DNA of 19,660 nt from Mucidula mucida (Eukaryota; Basidiomycota; Agaricomycetes; Agaricales; Physalacriaceae). Of this stretch, positions 1-8,600 are shown in pieces (the first letter of the stretch is position 1; every line of letters starts with the position of its first letter). The position numbers were made by a program, and so were the translations under genes. The DNA lies in NCBI GenBank assembly GCA_015501055.1, contig JADNYV010000625.1:1-19660 (forward strand), read 5' to 3'. Below the pieces are notes generated by a model that saw only the letters and a list, made by a program, of their open reading frames with translations, made no database searches and was not told the origin of the DNA.

Positions 1-477
1 TTAAGGAAAGAAGTGTTTGCGTTCGTAAGACTAGGCTAGGCCAGGTGTATAACGAGATCGGAACTAAAGTACAATGATAATACACTACTGCTTATATACT
101 AGTAAGTCTGTGTTTGAGACTCCTTGTCCATACGCGTTTCCACTAGGGATGCTCCACGCCCTTGACCCAGTGTTGTATGCTACTAGTCCGTGAAACCATT
201 AAATACGAGTGGTAACTGCATGTAAGTAATAATACTGAAACGACCATGTGTACTACGAGTGTCGGCGGTGTGTATACATTAGGGAGTCCATGAGGTATCG
301 GCATGTATGATGTCATCCATGTGTTGGACGTGTGTCCAACATGAGTACGGCTTCGGTAATGAAACGGGGTATGATCGTTGACGAAACAGATGATGAAACG
401 GTCCGTTGGTTGATAAGACAAGGCCCCGATAAGATATGATAAGATGTGAAAGTGTGAAAATATGACGATTCATAACA
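1..477 (-). repeat. 3' LTR of the chromovirus (truncated by window start)
   Basis: Bases 2-477 align with 5982-6459 of the right LTR. The only differences in this span are AA versus AAA near base 51 and CCCC versus CCCCC near base 424; base 1 is T where the right copy has C. The outer 51 bp (TGTTAGCGAC and following, seen at 5931-5981) is missing or off the window. The right boundary is set by the TAACA end at 473-477, next to the polypurine tract. Confidence 0.95.
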
Positions 478-490
478 TCACCCCCTCCTT
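478..490 (-). promoter_or_regulatory. Polypurine tract (plus-strand primer) of the chromovirus
   Basis: Read on the minus strand this is AAGGAGGGGGTGA, directly followed by the LTR start TGTTATG. A purine-rich tract abutting the 3' LTR is where RNase H leaves the primer for plus-strand DNA synthesis. It overlaps the stop codon end of the integrase/chromodomain frame (489-491). Confidence 0.85.
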
Positions 491-1988
491 AAGGCGCAAG
501 TTCCATTCTGCGCCAGAGTCGCTCCATGAGAGCTGCAGAGGGTAGCGTGACGTCAAGGGGTTCGGTATCAGGCGGTGGCATGGGTCGGAATAAATGTGAT
601 GGAAATTGCGACATGGGGACTTCAATGCGAGCAAGCGCGGTTGGCTTCGGCTTGTTCGGATATTGTTGGTGGAAATCGCTGATGGCTTCGTCGGCATTTT
701 TGAGATTGCATGCCGGTTCCCATGTCTGCTCGTGTGTGCCATAACCCTTCCAGTGAACCTTGTATTGAAAACCCCCGCGGTACTTTCGGGAATTAACCAC
801 TTTCTCAACCTCCCATTCCGGTTCGGCTCCTTCCAGCACAGGTGGTGGACGCGTGTCTCGGGGTTGCGTTGGAAATTGAGGCTCATGGTAAGGCGTCAAC
901 AGGGCCTCATTGAACACGGGATGAATGCTTTTCCACGTGTGAGGAATCTGGAGCTTGTAAGAGCTCGTTCCGACTTTCTTGATCACTTTGAACGGCCCGA
1001 AGCGTTTGTCATCGAGCTTCTTCATTGGTCGGTCCGTGCTGAGATTCGTCCCTTCTAGCCATACTTTGTCACCTGCCTTGTATTCTACTGCGTCTGTCCG
1101 CTTCCTGTCATAAAACCGTTTCATGTCCTCTTTGCCATCTTCAATGCGACCCACTTCGTCCCATGTTTTCCTCATGCCGTCGGCAAACTCCTGCGCAGTC
1201 TCGTTTCTCGATGCCGTTTTCGGAGCGGTGCCTTTGTAGGGATGTCTGCCCATATCTGCGAAGAACGGAGTGACTTTGGTAGCTGAGTGAACTCGATCGT
1301 TGTAAACAAATTCAGCAGAGGGTAGCCATTCGTGCCAGTCGTTCTGATGGTAGTTGACAAATAACCGTAAGAAATGTTCTATCTCTTGGTTCAGCCGTTC
1401 CGTCTGCCCATTTGCCTGTGGATGATACGCCGTTGTAAAGTTTCCTTGTATGCCCAACAACCGGTACAACTCCTTCATGAAACGCGAGTGGTATTGTGGA
1501 CCGCGATCATGTATCATCTGTCGTGGCATCCCATGTATGGGGAAAATGCGATCGCGGTAAATGCGGGCCATGCCTTCCGACGTCAGAGTAGTGTGTGTGG
1601 GTATGATGCGTAGTCGTTTTGTGAAATGGTCCACAAACGTGCTGATCGCGTTATATCCTCCTGATTCCGGCAGTTCTCCAATCATGTCCGTCCCTACTAT
1701 CTCCCATGGCTCGCTTGGCACATCAATAGGATGAAGAGGTGCAGCCGGCTTGTGCGATGTGACTTTGTGACCTGACATTTTTGACACCCTTCCACGTATT
1801 CCCGGACGTCTCGGCTGATTCCTGGCCACCAATAGGTACGTGTGATCAACTCGAGAGTCTTGTACGTCCGGATGCCCTGCAAGCTGTGCGTCATGGTGCA
1901 TTCCAATAACTCTTCCCCGCAATTCCTTGTCCTTCGGTATGTAAATACGTCTTTCCACATAATAAGTCCATTTTCCTTCTCTTCCCAT
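489..1988 (-). CDS. Pol: integrase with GPY/F motif and C-terminal chromodomain
   Basis: This 499-residue open frame covers the integrase core and the C-terminus of Pol. The catalytic triad is D101 (GTDMIG), D161 (IHDRGPQ) and E197 (NGQTERLNQE). The spacing from D161 to E197 is 35 residues, as usual for retroviral-type integrases. A GPF motif (331-333) marks the GPY/F domain. Residues about 391-440 form a chromodomain (EWEVEKVV ... VHWKGYG ... TWEP) with aromatic cage candidates W392, W413 and Y416. In this family the chromodomain tethers integration to modified histone tails. The N-terminal zinc finger is read in a different frame (see 1697-2529), so the first about 80 residues here are partly shadow. 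Breaks lie near 1950, near 1870 and at the TT run 1750-1751. Confidence 0.95.
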   Translation of the reverse strand: MGREGKWTYYVERRIYIPKDKELRGRVIGMHHDAQLAGHPDVQDSRVDHTYLLVARNQPRRPGIRGRVSKMSGHKVTSHKPAAPLHPIDVPSEPWEIVGTDMIGELPESGGYNAISTFVDHFTKRLRIIPTHTTLTSEGMARIYRDRIFPIHGMPRQMIHDRGPQYHSRFMKELYRLLGIQGNFTTAYHPQANGQTERLNQEIEHFLRLFVNYHQNDWHEWLPSAEFVYNDRVHSATKVTPFFADMGRHPYKGTAPKTASRNETAQEFADGMRKTWDEVGRIEDGKEDMKRFYDRKRTDAVEYKAGDKVWLEGTNLSTDRPMKKLDDKRFGPFKVIKKVGTSSYKLQIPHTWKSIHPVFNEALLTPYHEPQFPTQPRDTRPPPVLEGAEPEWEVEKVVNSRKYRGGFQYKVHWKGYGTHEQTWEPACNLKNADEAISDFHQQYPNKPKPTALARIEVPMSQFPSHLFRPMPPPDTEPLDVTLPSAALMERLWRRMELAP

Positions 1989-2529
1989 CCTTTTTCTTTG
2001 TTTTCTAATGCTTTTTGTACGTATCTGTCTTTGTTTCCTTTTCTTTGTTTGATTTTGTTAAGTAATTCGTCCTCCGGTGTATCTACTGTATGTAAAGAGA
2101 ATTGAATTTGTGAAATAAAAAACTCCGGTTTGAGCAAAACAATGTTTTCGTTATCTTTTTCCCCCTTCTCAAGGCCTGTCATCCTTGACAAGGCATCAGC
2201 TTTTCCCATCGTCTTGCCCGGCTTGTGAATCATCTGTATGTCATACTCCGCTAACTCCGTAACCCATCTCGCCTGCCTCCGGTTCAACTTCTGTGGCTTC
2301 CGGAAGTACTGAAGGTTTTGATGATCGGTGAAAACCTCCACTGTCTCCTTAGCACCTAGGAGATATTGGCGCCAGTCGTCGATCGAGTCCATAATAGCCA
2401 TCATCTCTTTGTCGTAGATCTCATAATTGCGCTCTACTTCGTTCAGCGCGCGAGACCGGAAAGCTACTGGTCTCCATTTTCCGTCAACAAACTGGGAAAG
2501 AACCGCCCCGTTCGCATAGTTCGAGGAGT
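1697..2529 (-). CDS. Pol: RNase H and integrase zinc-finger segment
   Basis: An open frame on the minus strand from about 2529 to 1697 carries the Ty3-type RNase H. The stretch FTDHQNLQYF with KLNRRQARWV and the ADALSR motif are typical of the RNase H and its connection to integrase. Its end contains the HHCC integrase finger half, YWWPGISRDVREYVEGCQKC, with the two cysteines as CQKC. The matching histidines are in the overlapping frame (MHHDAQLAGHP, residues about 30-40 of the 489-1988 frame), so a frame break lies inside the finger. The residues after about 1750 in this frame are shadow. The frame joins reverse transcriptase through a one-base break near 2530. Confidence 0.9.
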
Positions 2530-2567
2530 CGCCTCGACTCGAAACTTGCCGTCGTCGCGTGGTACAA

Positions 2568-3375
2568 TCAGAACGGGTTCTTCGTCATCCTCCGTTTCAA
2601 CTCCTCAAACGCCTCGTGCTGCTCCATGCCCCAAACCCACTCGCCCTTCCCGGTTAGCGATGTCAACGGCTTCGCTACTCCCGCAAATCCCCGAATGAAA
2701 CGTCGGTAGAAGTTGCAGAAGCCCAGAAATGACTGCACTTCCTTCTTCTTCGTCGGCTCCTTCCATTCCTTCACTACGGCCACTTTTGCCGGATCCATCT
2801 TCACTTCTCCTCCTCCAACAATAACTCCTAAGTAATCTACAGTCTGTGCCTCAAAACTACATTTCTCGGGTTTTAAATACAGCTTATTTACTCGTAATAT
2901 CTCCAATACCTTTCGTACAATCTGTCTATGCTCCTCGAGAGTGTTCGTAAAGATAAGTATATCATCTAGGTAAACTATAACATGTCCGTCGTCAATCAAC
3001 TCCTTCAGAATGTGATTCATGAACGATTGGAACGTTGCCGGCGAGTTTGTGAGTCCAAGAACATGACTGATGGCTCGAACAGGCCTCGGTTTGTTCTAAA
3101 CGCCGCTTTCCACTCATCACCTTCTTTGATCCGGATGTTATTGTAACCCCATCGGACATCCATCTTTGTGAAACCTTTGCTCCCTTCAACTTGTCGATAA
3201 GCTCCTGAATCAACGGCAAGGGGTATCGGTTCTTGATTGTCATGTCGTTCAACTTCCGATAATCCTGTACTGGCCGAAGGCTTCCATCCTTCTTTTTACA
3301 AAGAAGAAGGTGATGCCATAGGTGAAATTGATGGCCGTATACGTCCCGTCCGTATGTTTTCTTCCAGGAACTCAT
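2568..3375 (-). CDS. Pol: reverse transcriptase (in three frame pieces)
   Basis: The frame starting near 3300 has the [17 protein letters not shown] block and the PLP block that open a Ty3-type reverse transcriptase. The frame 3020-2568 has the catalytic YLDD box ([11 protein letters not shown], residues 14-24 of that frame). It continues with EKCSF, the YLGVIV block and the [13 protein letters not shown] thumb/connection motif. Between about 3172 and 3058 the conserved core lies in a third frame. The joins fall at the homopolymers 3171-3173 and 3057-3058, each explained by one missing base. A further break at 2581-2582 leads into RNase H. All conserved blocks are present and in order. Confidence 0.93.
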
Positions 3376-4428
3376 CTAACGCCTTCTGCTCGGATGGACT
3401 AAGGGGATAAACCTTGCAGTCAACCGGTTTGGAACCAGGCGTAAGTTCTATCGCGTGATCCCAGGGTCTTCGCTCCGGTAACTTGTCAAAGTCCGCCTTG
3501 CTGAATACATCGGAAAATTCCTCGATGTAAGGTGCAGCAGCGGATGAAGGCTGTTGTGATCTCAGCTTTTCACCGCTTTTGCGATAGTTGTCCCAGTCCA
3601 TCCAGAACAAACGCTCTCCCTCTTCCAACTTCTCTTCTACGTCTTCTCCTTCATCTTCCGGTGAGTCGTACTCGGGTAGATAGCCGCAGCGGTCTGGGCA
3701 TCGATCAAAAGTCAATGTGGATTCCGTCCAGTTGATCGTGGGGTTGTGATATCGTAGCCAATCTAGCCCCAAAAAGATACTTGTTTTGCCGAGATTGGTG
3801 ACGGCCAACTCAATCTTTTCGGCGTGATCTCCGATCTTCATCCGGACCTCCACAAAACCTTCGATTGCTCCTCCCTCGTTTAGGGTTCCATCCGCATTGT
3901 AGACAGGGAGCTTGACCGGTAACTCCTTGATCGGGAGTCCGTTCTTCTCGACGAATTCTTTATTGACACAAGAACCCGTTGCTCCACTGTCAAGAAGGGC
4001 ACTTGTTTCCCATTCAGAGCCTGTGTGTACGCTCTCTATGGTTACTCGGAGTTTCATGTCCTGCCCCTTTGTTCCCCGGATGTACTTCCTCGACTTTTTC
4101 AACTCCGTCACAACTTCTACCGCAGCTTCCTTTGTCAACGCTCTGATCGCCATCACCTTCTCCTCCGTCGCTTCTCTCTCTCTCCGTCCGGCATCCATGC
4201 TCTCAAAATTCCCACTGCTCTCGACACGTCATCCTCTCTTAGCCGTTGTGCGATCCACTCGGGCGTATTTGGCTCAAATCTTTCTTTCGCAGGTTTTGGT
4301 GGTAAAGTCGTCGATGATATTTTAGATGTTTCAGTACCCGTACTGTAAATAGATTCTGCATCTGACGACCCTTTCCTTGATGACTGCTCCGGCAGGACTG
4401 CGTCTACTGCGGGAGCTTCGCAAAACCC
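3296..4428 (-). CDS. Pol N-terminus and aspartic protease
   Basis: After the gag-pol frameshift at 4422-4428, the minus strand is open through a linker rich in charged residues and Ser to about 4180. There a break in a CT/GA dinucleotide tract (4173-4184) moves the frame to the 300-residue stretch 4198-3296. That stretch has the retropepsin active site [12 protein letters not shown] (catalytic Asp at residue 70) and the downstream IFLGLDWL block typical of Ty3-type proteases. Its end (FSDVFSK ... PWDHAIEL ... [15 protein letters not shown]) is the conserved lead-in to reverse transcriptase. Two homopolymer breaks (3307-3308 and 3293-3297) separate it from the next block. Confidence 0.9.
4387..4428 (-). 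promoter_or_regulatory. Programmed -1 ribosomal frameshift signal at gag-pol junction
   Basis: Near the end of gag the minus strand reads G GGT TTT, a canonical X XXY YYZ slippery heptamer (plus-strand bases 4422-4428). After a 6-nt spacer (4416-4421) comes a stem of CTCCCGCAG with CTGCCGGAG (4407-4415 and 4387-4395). Eight of nine positions pair, and the loop is 11 nt. The gag stop TAG (4404-4406) lies in the loop. A -1 slip puts ribosomes exactly in the open pol frame. Heptamer, spacer and stem are seen directly; the function is inferred. Confidence 0.8.
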
Positions 4429-5332
4429 AACTCTTCGGCCAGCTTCTTCTTCTCCTCGTCATTCATCTCGGTCCATAAACCCCGAATCGTCTGGGGTCGA
4501 CCCTTCTTCGGACAGAACCTGCTGACGTGGCCGTGTTCGCCACAGCTGAAGCAAAGTCCTCTTCGACGTGCATTGTCAATGTCCATCGGCCTGCCGGCTC
4601 CTCCATAGGTAACACCGGTAGCATCTCGTCGTGTGATCGGCGTTGGAGGTGGGTTCGTAGGATTAGCTCTCGATGTAGCCACCTGCGGAGCTTGAGGCCG
4701 GGACTGCATGCCGGACCTCTTGCTCGCCGCCCGCCTTCTCCATAGCTGATCGATCTGAAGGATCTGTGCCTTCCAATCCTTGTACTTCTCTGGCAACCCG
4801 TCTCGGCTTCCATAGATCTGGTCGATGATCTTCTCGTTGACATTGGTCTCGAGAAGTCGTACGACGAATGCGTCATCCTTTGAGTATCCTGCCTGAGTGA
4901 GCAGGACCTCGAACTTCTGGAAGAAGTCTTGAGCAGTGTCTTGCCCCTGGCGCAACCGCTCGATCTGGTCTTGCGCGTCTCGCGCGAGATTGGAATCCAC
5001 AAATCGCTCCTTCAAGTCTTCCTTGAACTCCGTCCAAGAGACTGTCCATTCCTCTTCTTCCTCATCGAAGTTCTGGTCCGAGTAGTTCTGGACCCATGCA
5101 TCTACGTGATCTCCTCGGATGTAAGAGAGAACAACATCGATCCTTTCGGAGTCAGACGTGAGGTTGTTCTTCTTGTCCGGATGTATGTGAACATCGATCG
5201 CCACCAGCTCTTGTACTTGGACTTGTCCCCGTCATAGTCGTAAGGCTTGTTGACAAGGGATCGGCCTTTGATTTCGACATCGGCGTGATGAGCGGGTGTG
5301 TGAGGAGCGGTTTCGGGTGCTTCGTTGGACAT
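4404..5332 (-). CDS. Gag (capsid/nucleocapsid) of the chromovirus
   Basis: The start is the ATG at 5330-5332 and the stop is TAG at 4404-4406, giving about 310 residues. The N-terminal 44 or so residues (MSNEAPETAPHTPAHHADVE and following) and the rest are in different frames. They join at the CC run 5201-5202, where one missing base would explain the break. The longer frame has the Ty3-type capsid region (DAWVQNY, FKEDLKERFVD, then a helical segment). A basic, Pro-rich linker follows. A CCHC zinc knuckle sits at C218-C221-H226-C231 of the 266-residue frame (CFSCGEHGHVSRFC). Gag forms the particle and packages the RNA. Confidence 0.92.
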
Positions 5333-5916
5333 GATGGATCGGGGTGATGGGATCGGAGAGTGAAAGGTGAAAGTGGGGATATGGGTGATGCGGATTTGGA
5401 TGAAACGGGTGAGGGAATAGAGGTTTGGATGAATAGGGAGGGATCGCCTAGATCTGAAATAGAATCCAGGACTTGGTAGGGTGGGGAATGATGATGTGTA
5501 TCGTAAGGTAAGTAAAGTAGGTAGGTATCGTAACTGTCTACTCTATTTTACCGGCTACTGACTACGTATCTACGGAGCCCAAGAGCTCGTCACAAGTTCG
5601 CAATTGCCCAGCCGACGTCCCTCTGGTGTGAGGTAAGCCGAAGTTTTCCTGGGAACGGGGGTTGACCCGTAAACAGCGCCCACTGAAGTGCAACTGCCAA
5701 AAGTTCGTTCTCGTGAGAGCGGCTACTTCCAGCACCCGAGGCAGTTATCTCTAACTGTTAGCCGGCGCTACTGGGACCAATACACACGTATGCGGACGTG
5801 CGCTGGAATTAGGAATCCGTCGATCTGTAAACAGGAAAAGGGAACAGGGGAATGTGCGATGATCAAACAGCGAAGTGCTGATCGATGATCAGGGATGTGT
5901 GGTAGGTGGTAGAAAG
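5333..5916 (-). other. Untranslated leader of the chromovirus RNA
   Basis: These 584 bp lie between the primer site and the gag ATG. No conserved protein is seen in any frame. A long leader carrying packaging and translation signals is usual, but I cannot point to a specific motif. Confidence 0.6.
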
Positions 5917-5928
5917 TAGTTCCGATCT
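5917..5928 (-). promoter_or_regulatory. Primer binding site, self-priming type
   Basis: Two bases inside the 5' LTR, the minus strand reads AGATCGGAACTA. It does not start with TGG, as tRNA-primed sites do. It is perfectly complementary over 12 nt to TAGTTCCGATCT in the LTR (6036-6047 on the minus strand). That is where transcription should start, judged from the TATA box. This matches the Tf1/sushi self-priming arrangement, in which the RNA's own 5' end folds back as primer. Confidence 0.78.
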
Positions 5929-5930
5929 TC

Positions 5931-6459
5931 TGTTAGCGACTGACTAAGCCACGAGACTCAACCAGGTACCACAGCAAGAACTAAGGAAAGAAGTGTTTGC
6001 GTTCGTAAGACTAGGCTAGGCCAGGTGTATAAACGAGATCGGAACTAAAGTACAATGATAATACACTACTGCTTATATACTAGTAAGTCTGTGTTTGAGA
6101 CTCCTTGTCCATACGCGTTTCCACTAGGGATGCTCCACGCCCTTGACCCAGTGTTGTATGCTACTAGTCCGTGAAACCATTAAATACGAGTGGTAACTGC
6201 ATGTAAGTAATAATACTGAAACGACCATGTGTACTACGAGTGTCGGCGGTGTGTATACATTAGGGAGTCCATGAGGTATCGGCATGTATGATGTCATCCA
6301 TGTGTTGGACGTGTGTCCAACATGAGTACGGCTTCGGTAATGAAACGGGGTATGATCGTTGACGAAACAGATGATGAAACGGTCCGTTGGTTGATAAGAC
6401 AAGGCCCCCGATAAGATATGATAAGATGTGAAAGTGTGAAAATATGACGATTCATAACA
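5931..6459 (-). repeat. 5' LTR of the chromovirus, complete (529 bp)
   Basis: Boundaries are set by the terminal TGTTA...TAACA and agree with the ends of the solo copy at 7986-8490. It carries the promoter: a TATATAAG box (minus strand, 6073-6080) about 30 bp before the predicted RNA start at 6047. R plus U5 would be about 117 nt. The base after the LTR (6460) starts copia coding sequence, so the expected target duplication is CCAGT (6460-6464), whose partner is off the window. Confidence 0.93.
6036..6080 (-). promoter_or_regulatory. Chromovirus promoter: TATA box and predicted RNA start / self-primer
   Basis: On the minus strand a TATATAA box (6073-6079) is followed after about 26-32 nt by TAGTTCCGATCT (6047 down to 6036), the segment complementary to the primer site. 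TATA-to-start spacing is in the normal eukaryotic range, so two independent signals place the RNA 5' end at about 6047. The same sequences occur in the other LTR at about bases 54-98. Confidence 0.75.
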
Positions 6460-7126
6460 CCAGTCCGCGATAGGCTCGCTCATGTACGCGGCAATTGGAA
6501 CACGTCCTGACATTGCATACACCGTCCAGACGCTAAGCCAGTTTTCATCGAATCCAGGTCCCGAACACTGGACAGCTGTGAAGTGAGTGTTCAGGTACCT
6601 ATCTGGAACAAGAAACTATAAACTCACCTTCCGAGCTAATAAAGAACAAGACGTCATTTGTGCTGGATACAGCGACGCGGACTACATGTCGAACCCAGAC
6701 AATTGGAAATCCATCTCTGGCTACACATTCCTCATAGGAGGAGCAGCATTTGTGTGGAGCTCGAAAAAACAATCCACCACCGCGCTATCATCCACAGAGG
6801 CAGAGTACACAGCTTTAGCCCATTCCACATGCCAGGCCATCTGGAACAGAAACCTCTTAGAAGGCCTAGGCTATCCACAAGAAGAACCCACCTTGGTCTT
6901 TGAGGACAACTAATCCACCATCGCCATTGTGCACGACCCGCAATATCACGCCCGGTCAAAACACTTTGACGTCCAGAACCATTTTGTCCGTGAAAAAGTG
7001 GAGCACGAGATTATCAAGTTGGCATATTGTCCTACAGATGAGATGGTGGCCAACATATTTACGAAGGCACTGCCACGGCCCAAGCATGAGAAGTTTGTCC
7101 GAGAACTTGGACTGATGCCGGCTTGA
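6460..7126 (+). pseudogene. Ty1/copia Pol C-terminus (end of RT, RNase H), interrupted and with two stop codons
   Basis: The plus-strand frame opens at the chromovirus junction with [20 protein letters not shown], the classic end of copia reverse transcriptase. It then shows RNase H blocks: GYSDADYMSN, SISGYTFLIGG, VWSSKKQSTTALSSTEAEYT, FEDN and HARSKHFDVQNHF. It ends IFTKALPRP ... LGLMPA and TGA at 7124-7126. Two in-frame stops break it: TGA at about 6584-6586, where Arg (CGA) is expected, and TAA at 6911-6913, where Gln (CAA) is expected. Both fit a single C-to-T change. The upstream gag, protease, integrase and most of the RT must lie left of the window, beyond the chromovirus that was inserted here. 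Confidence 0.92.
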
Positions 7127-7133
7127 GGGGGAG
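7125..7133 (+). promoter_or_regulatory. Polypurine tract of the copia element
   Basis: GAGGGGGAG directly follows (and overlaps) the copia stop codon and directly precedes the LTR start TGTCGAAGG. Confidence 0.75.
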
Positions 7134-7430
7134 TGTCGAAGGAGCAGTTGTGGCTGTGCACAATGCGTCCCAATCTGGCATCTTCCGGAACCTTTGCGTG
7201 CATACTCGTTCACGCGGATTTGGGATGTTCGCTCGTCAGCAAATGAGTCAAGTATTTATTCTAGTAGATAGTAGAACATTCTAGTCCTCTACAATTTGTA
7301 GTATATATACGCGGCCTGCAAGGCCCTCAGAATATCTAATTACTCTTACTTCTCCCTCATCCTCACATAGCTTGAGTCTCGCAGTTAGCCACTGCAACAT
7401 CATATTCCCCATATCTTACAACAGTTAACA
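7134..7430 (+). repeat. 3' LTR of the copia element (right end approximate)
   Basis: Starts TGTCGAAGG right after the polypurine tract. A TATA box (TATATATA, 7302-7309) lies about 170 bp in. The right end is uncertain: ACAACA at 7418-7423 or TTAACA at 7425-7430. The partner LTR is not in the window, so the end cannot be fixed by comparison. Confidence 0.7.
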
Positions 7431-7491
7431 GGCGGAAGCACTGCAAAAAGGTGTTGAGTTGGAAAGTGCATGCCTATAAGGCTTTGACATA

Positions 7492-7949
7492 CCATCTGTC
7501 ATGAATTGCCTCTATTCTGTTGCCCCCACCTCGGTCCACCTTGTTATTGTGTCAACACCACACTCTTCCATCATCACATATCATACGCTCCGGGTCCGGT
7601 CTGCACTGCCTTGGCCCAGGCCTGATCCAGGTATAGCCCATCAGCATAGCCTGTCACCTGTCCATCACCCCATGACACAATCCACACTGCCTCTTGTTTA
7701 ACTTTGAGCCATTCTATTGTTTACACAGTCACGGACTCTTTATATATAAATACACGGCCTTTCTAGGTAGATTCCTCAGTTCGTCAACTTTGTCTCTACA
7801 CTGTTTGGTAGCCCCCTGCACTGTATTGAGCCTGACCTGCTCCTACCTCACCTTATTATCATCTCTGCCTATTGTCTCCATTGTTCTCCCGTCTTCATGC
7901 GACTTGGGTGGTTGTTTGGTTTACACCGGACTCCGTTCTTAACACCATC
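7492..7949 (+). repeat. Solo LTR (7497-7944) with 5-bp target duplication CCATC
   Basis: The 448-bp unit starts TGTCATGAATTGCC and ends CTTAACA. It is flanked on both sides by CCATC (7492-7496 and 7945-7949), a perfect duplication. A TATA box (TATATATAAATA, 7741-7752) points it to the plus strand. The first 14 bases match the start of the second solo LTR except for one base, but the interior is different, so it is probably a related Ty3-type family. No internal coding sequence remains; solo LTRs arise by recombination between the two ends. Confidence 0.85.
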
Positions 7950-7980
7950 AGCAATAAACCAGTCCTCTACAAAAACAGCT

Positions 7981-8495
7981 ATCAGTGTTATGAATTGCCA
8001 TATTTTCACATTTTCACATCTCATCATATCTTATCTGGGCTTGTCTTATCCACCAACAAACTGTTTTATCAGTTGTTCCGTCTCTGATCATACTCCTTTT
8101 TATTATCAAAGCCTTACTCATGTTAGACACTACATGCCGACACCTCATGGACTTCCTATTGTACACACACTGTCAACACTTGTAGCATACATGGTCCTTT
8201 CAGTATTATTACTTGCATGTAGTTACCACCCGTATTTAATGGTTTCATGGACTAGTAGCATACAACACTGGGTCAAGGGCATGAAGCATCCCTAGTGGAA
8301 ACACGTATGGACAAGGAGTTCCAAACACAGACTTACTAGTATTCAAGCAGTAGCGTAGCATCATTGTACTTTAGTTCCGATCTCGTTTATACACCTGGCC
8401 TAGCCTAGTTCTACAAACGCGAACACTTTCTTTCCCTAAGTCTCTTTGTGGTACCTGGTTTAGTCTTGTGACTATAGTCAGTCGCTAACAATCAG
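7981..8495 (+). repeat. Solo LTR (7986-8490) of the chromovirus family, with duplication ATCAG
   Basis: The 505-bp unit runs from TGTTATGAATTGCC to GTCGCTAACA and is flanked by ATCAG at 7981-7985 and 8491-8495. It is clearly the same family as the chromovirus LTR but in the opposite orientation and diverged by many substitutions and small deletions (505 versus 529 bp). Shared blocks include the end of the U3 (CCCTAGTGGAAACACGTATG) and TAGTTCCGATCT (8372-8383). The TATA box position now reads TATTCAAG (8340-8347). Confidence 0.9.
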
Positions 8496-8600
8496 TGTTG
8501 TCATTCCCGAAGTGTCATAAAAACTCACTGCAGACAATGGCCTGATTCTGAATCCATTCCCAACAGATGTTGGCCGCATTCACAATCCATTCCCAACAGA

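Larger units (their letters stand above)
1..6459 (-). mobile_element. Ty3/gypsy chromovirus LTR retrotransposon, nearly full length
   Basis: The order on the minus strand is 5' LTR (5931-6459), primer site, leader, gag, protease, reverse transcriptase, RNase H, integrase, chromodomain, polypurine tract and 3' LTR (1-477). RNase H before integrase defines Ty3/gypsy, and the C-terminal chromodomain defines the chromovirus clade. About 50 bp of the 3' LTR lies left of the window, so the full element should be about 6.5 kb. The LTRs begin TGTTA and end TAACA. From base 2 on, they are identical except for two homopolymer length differences, so insertion is recent. The right flank (from 6460) is copia coding sequence. 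The coding frame has about ten one-base breaks, which are probably sequence errors; apart from the gag stop, I saw no nonsense substitution in the expected frames. Confidence 0.95.

Noticed and set aside
143..421. Minus-strand open frame of 92 residues, repeated at 6124-6522
   Set aside because: It lies wholly or mostly within the chromovirus LTR, appears in both copies because the LTRs are identical, and shows no domain.
7694..8295. Plus-strand open frames of 71-132 residues
   Set aside because: They fall inside the two solo LTRs and mirror frames of the chromovirus LTR.
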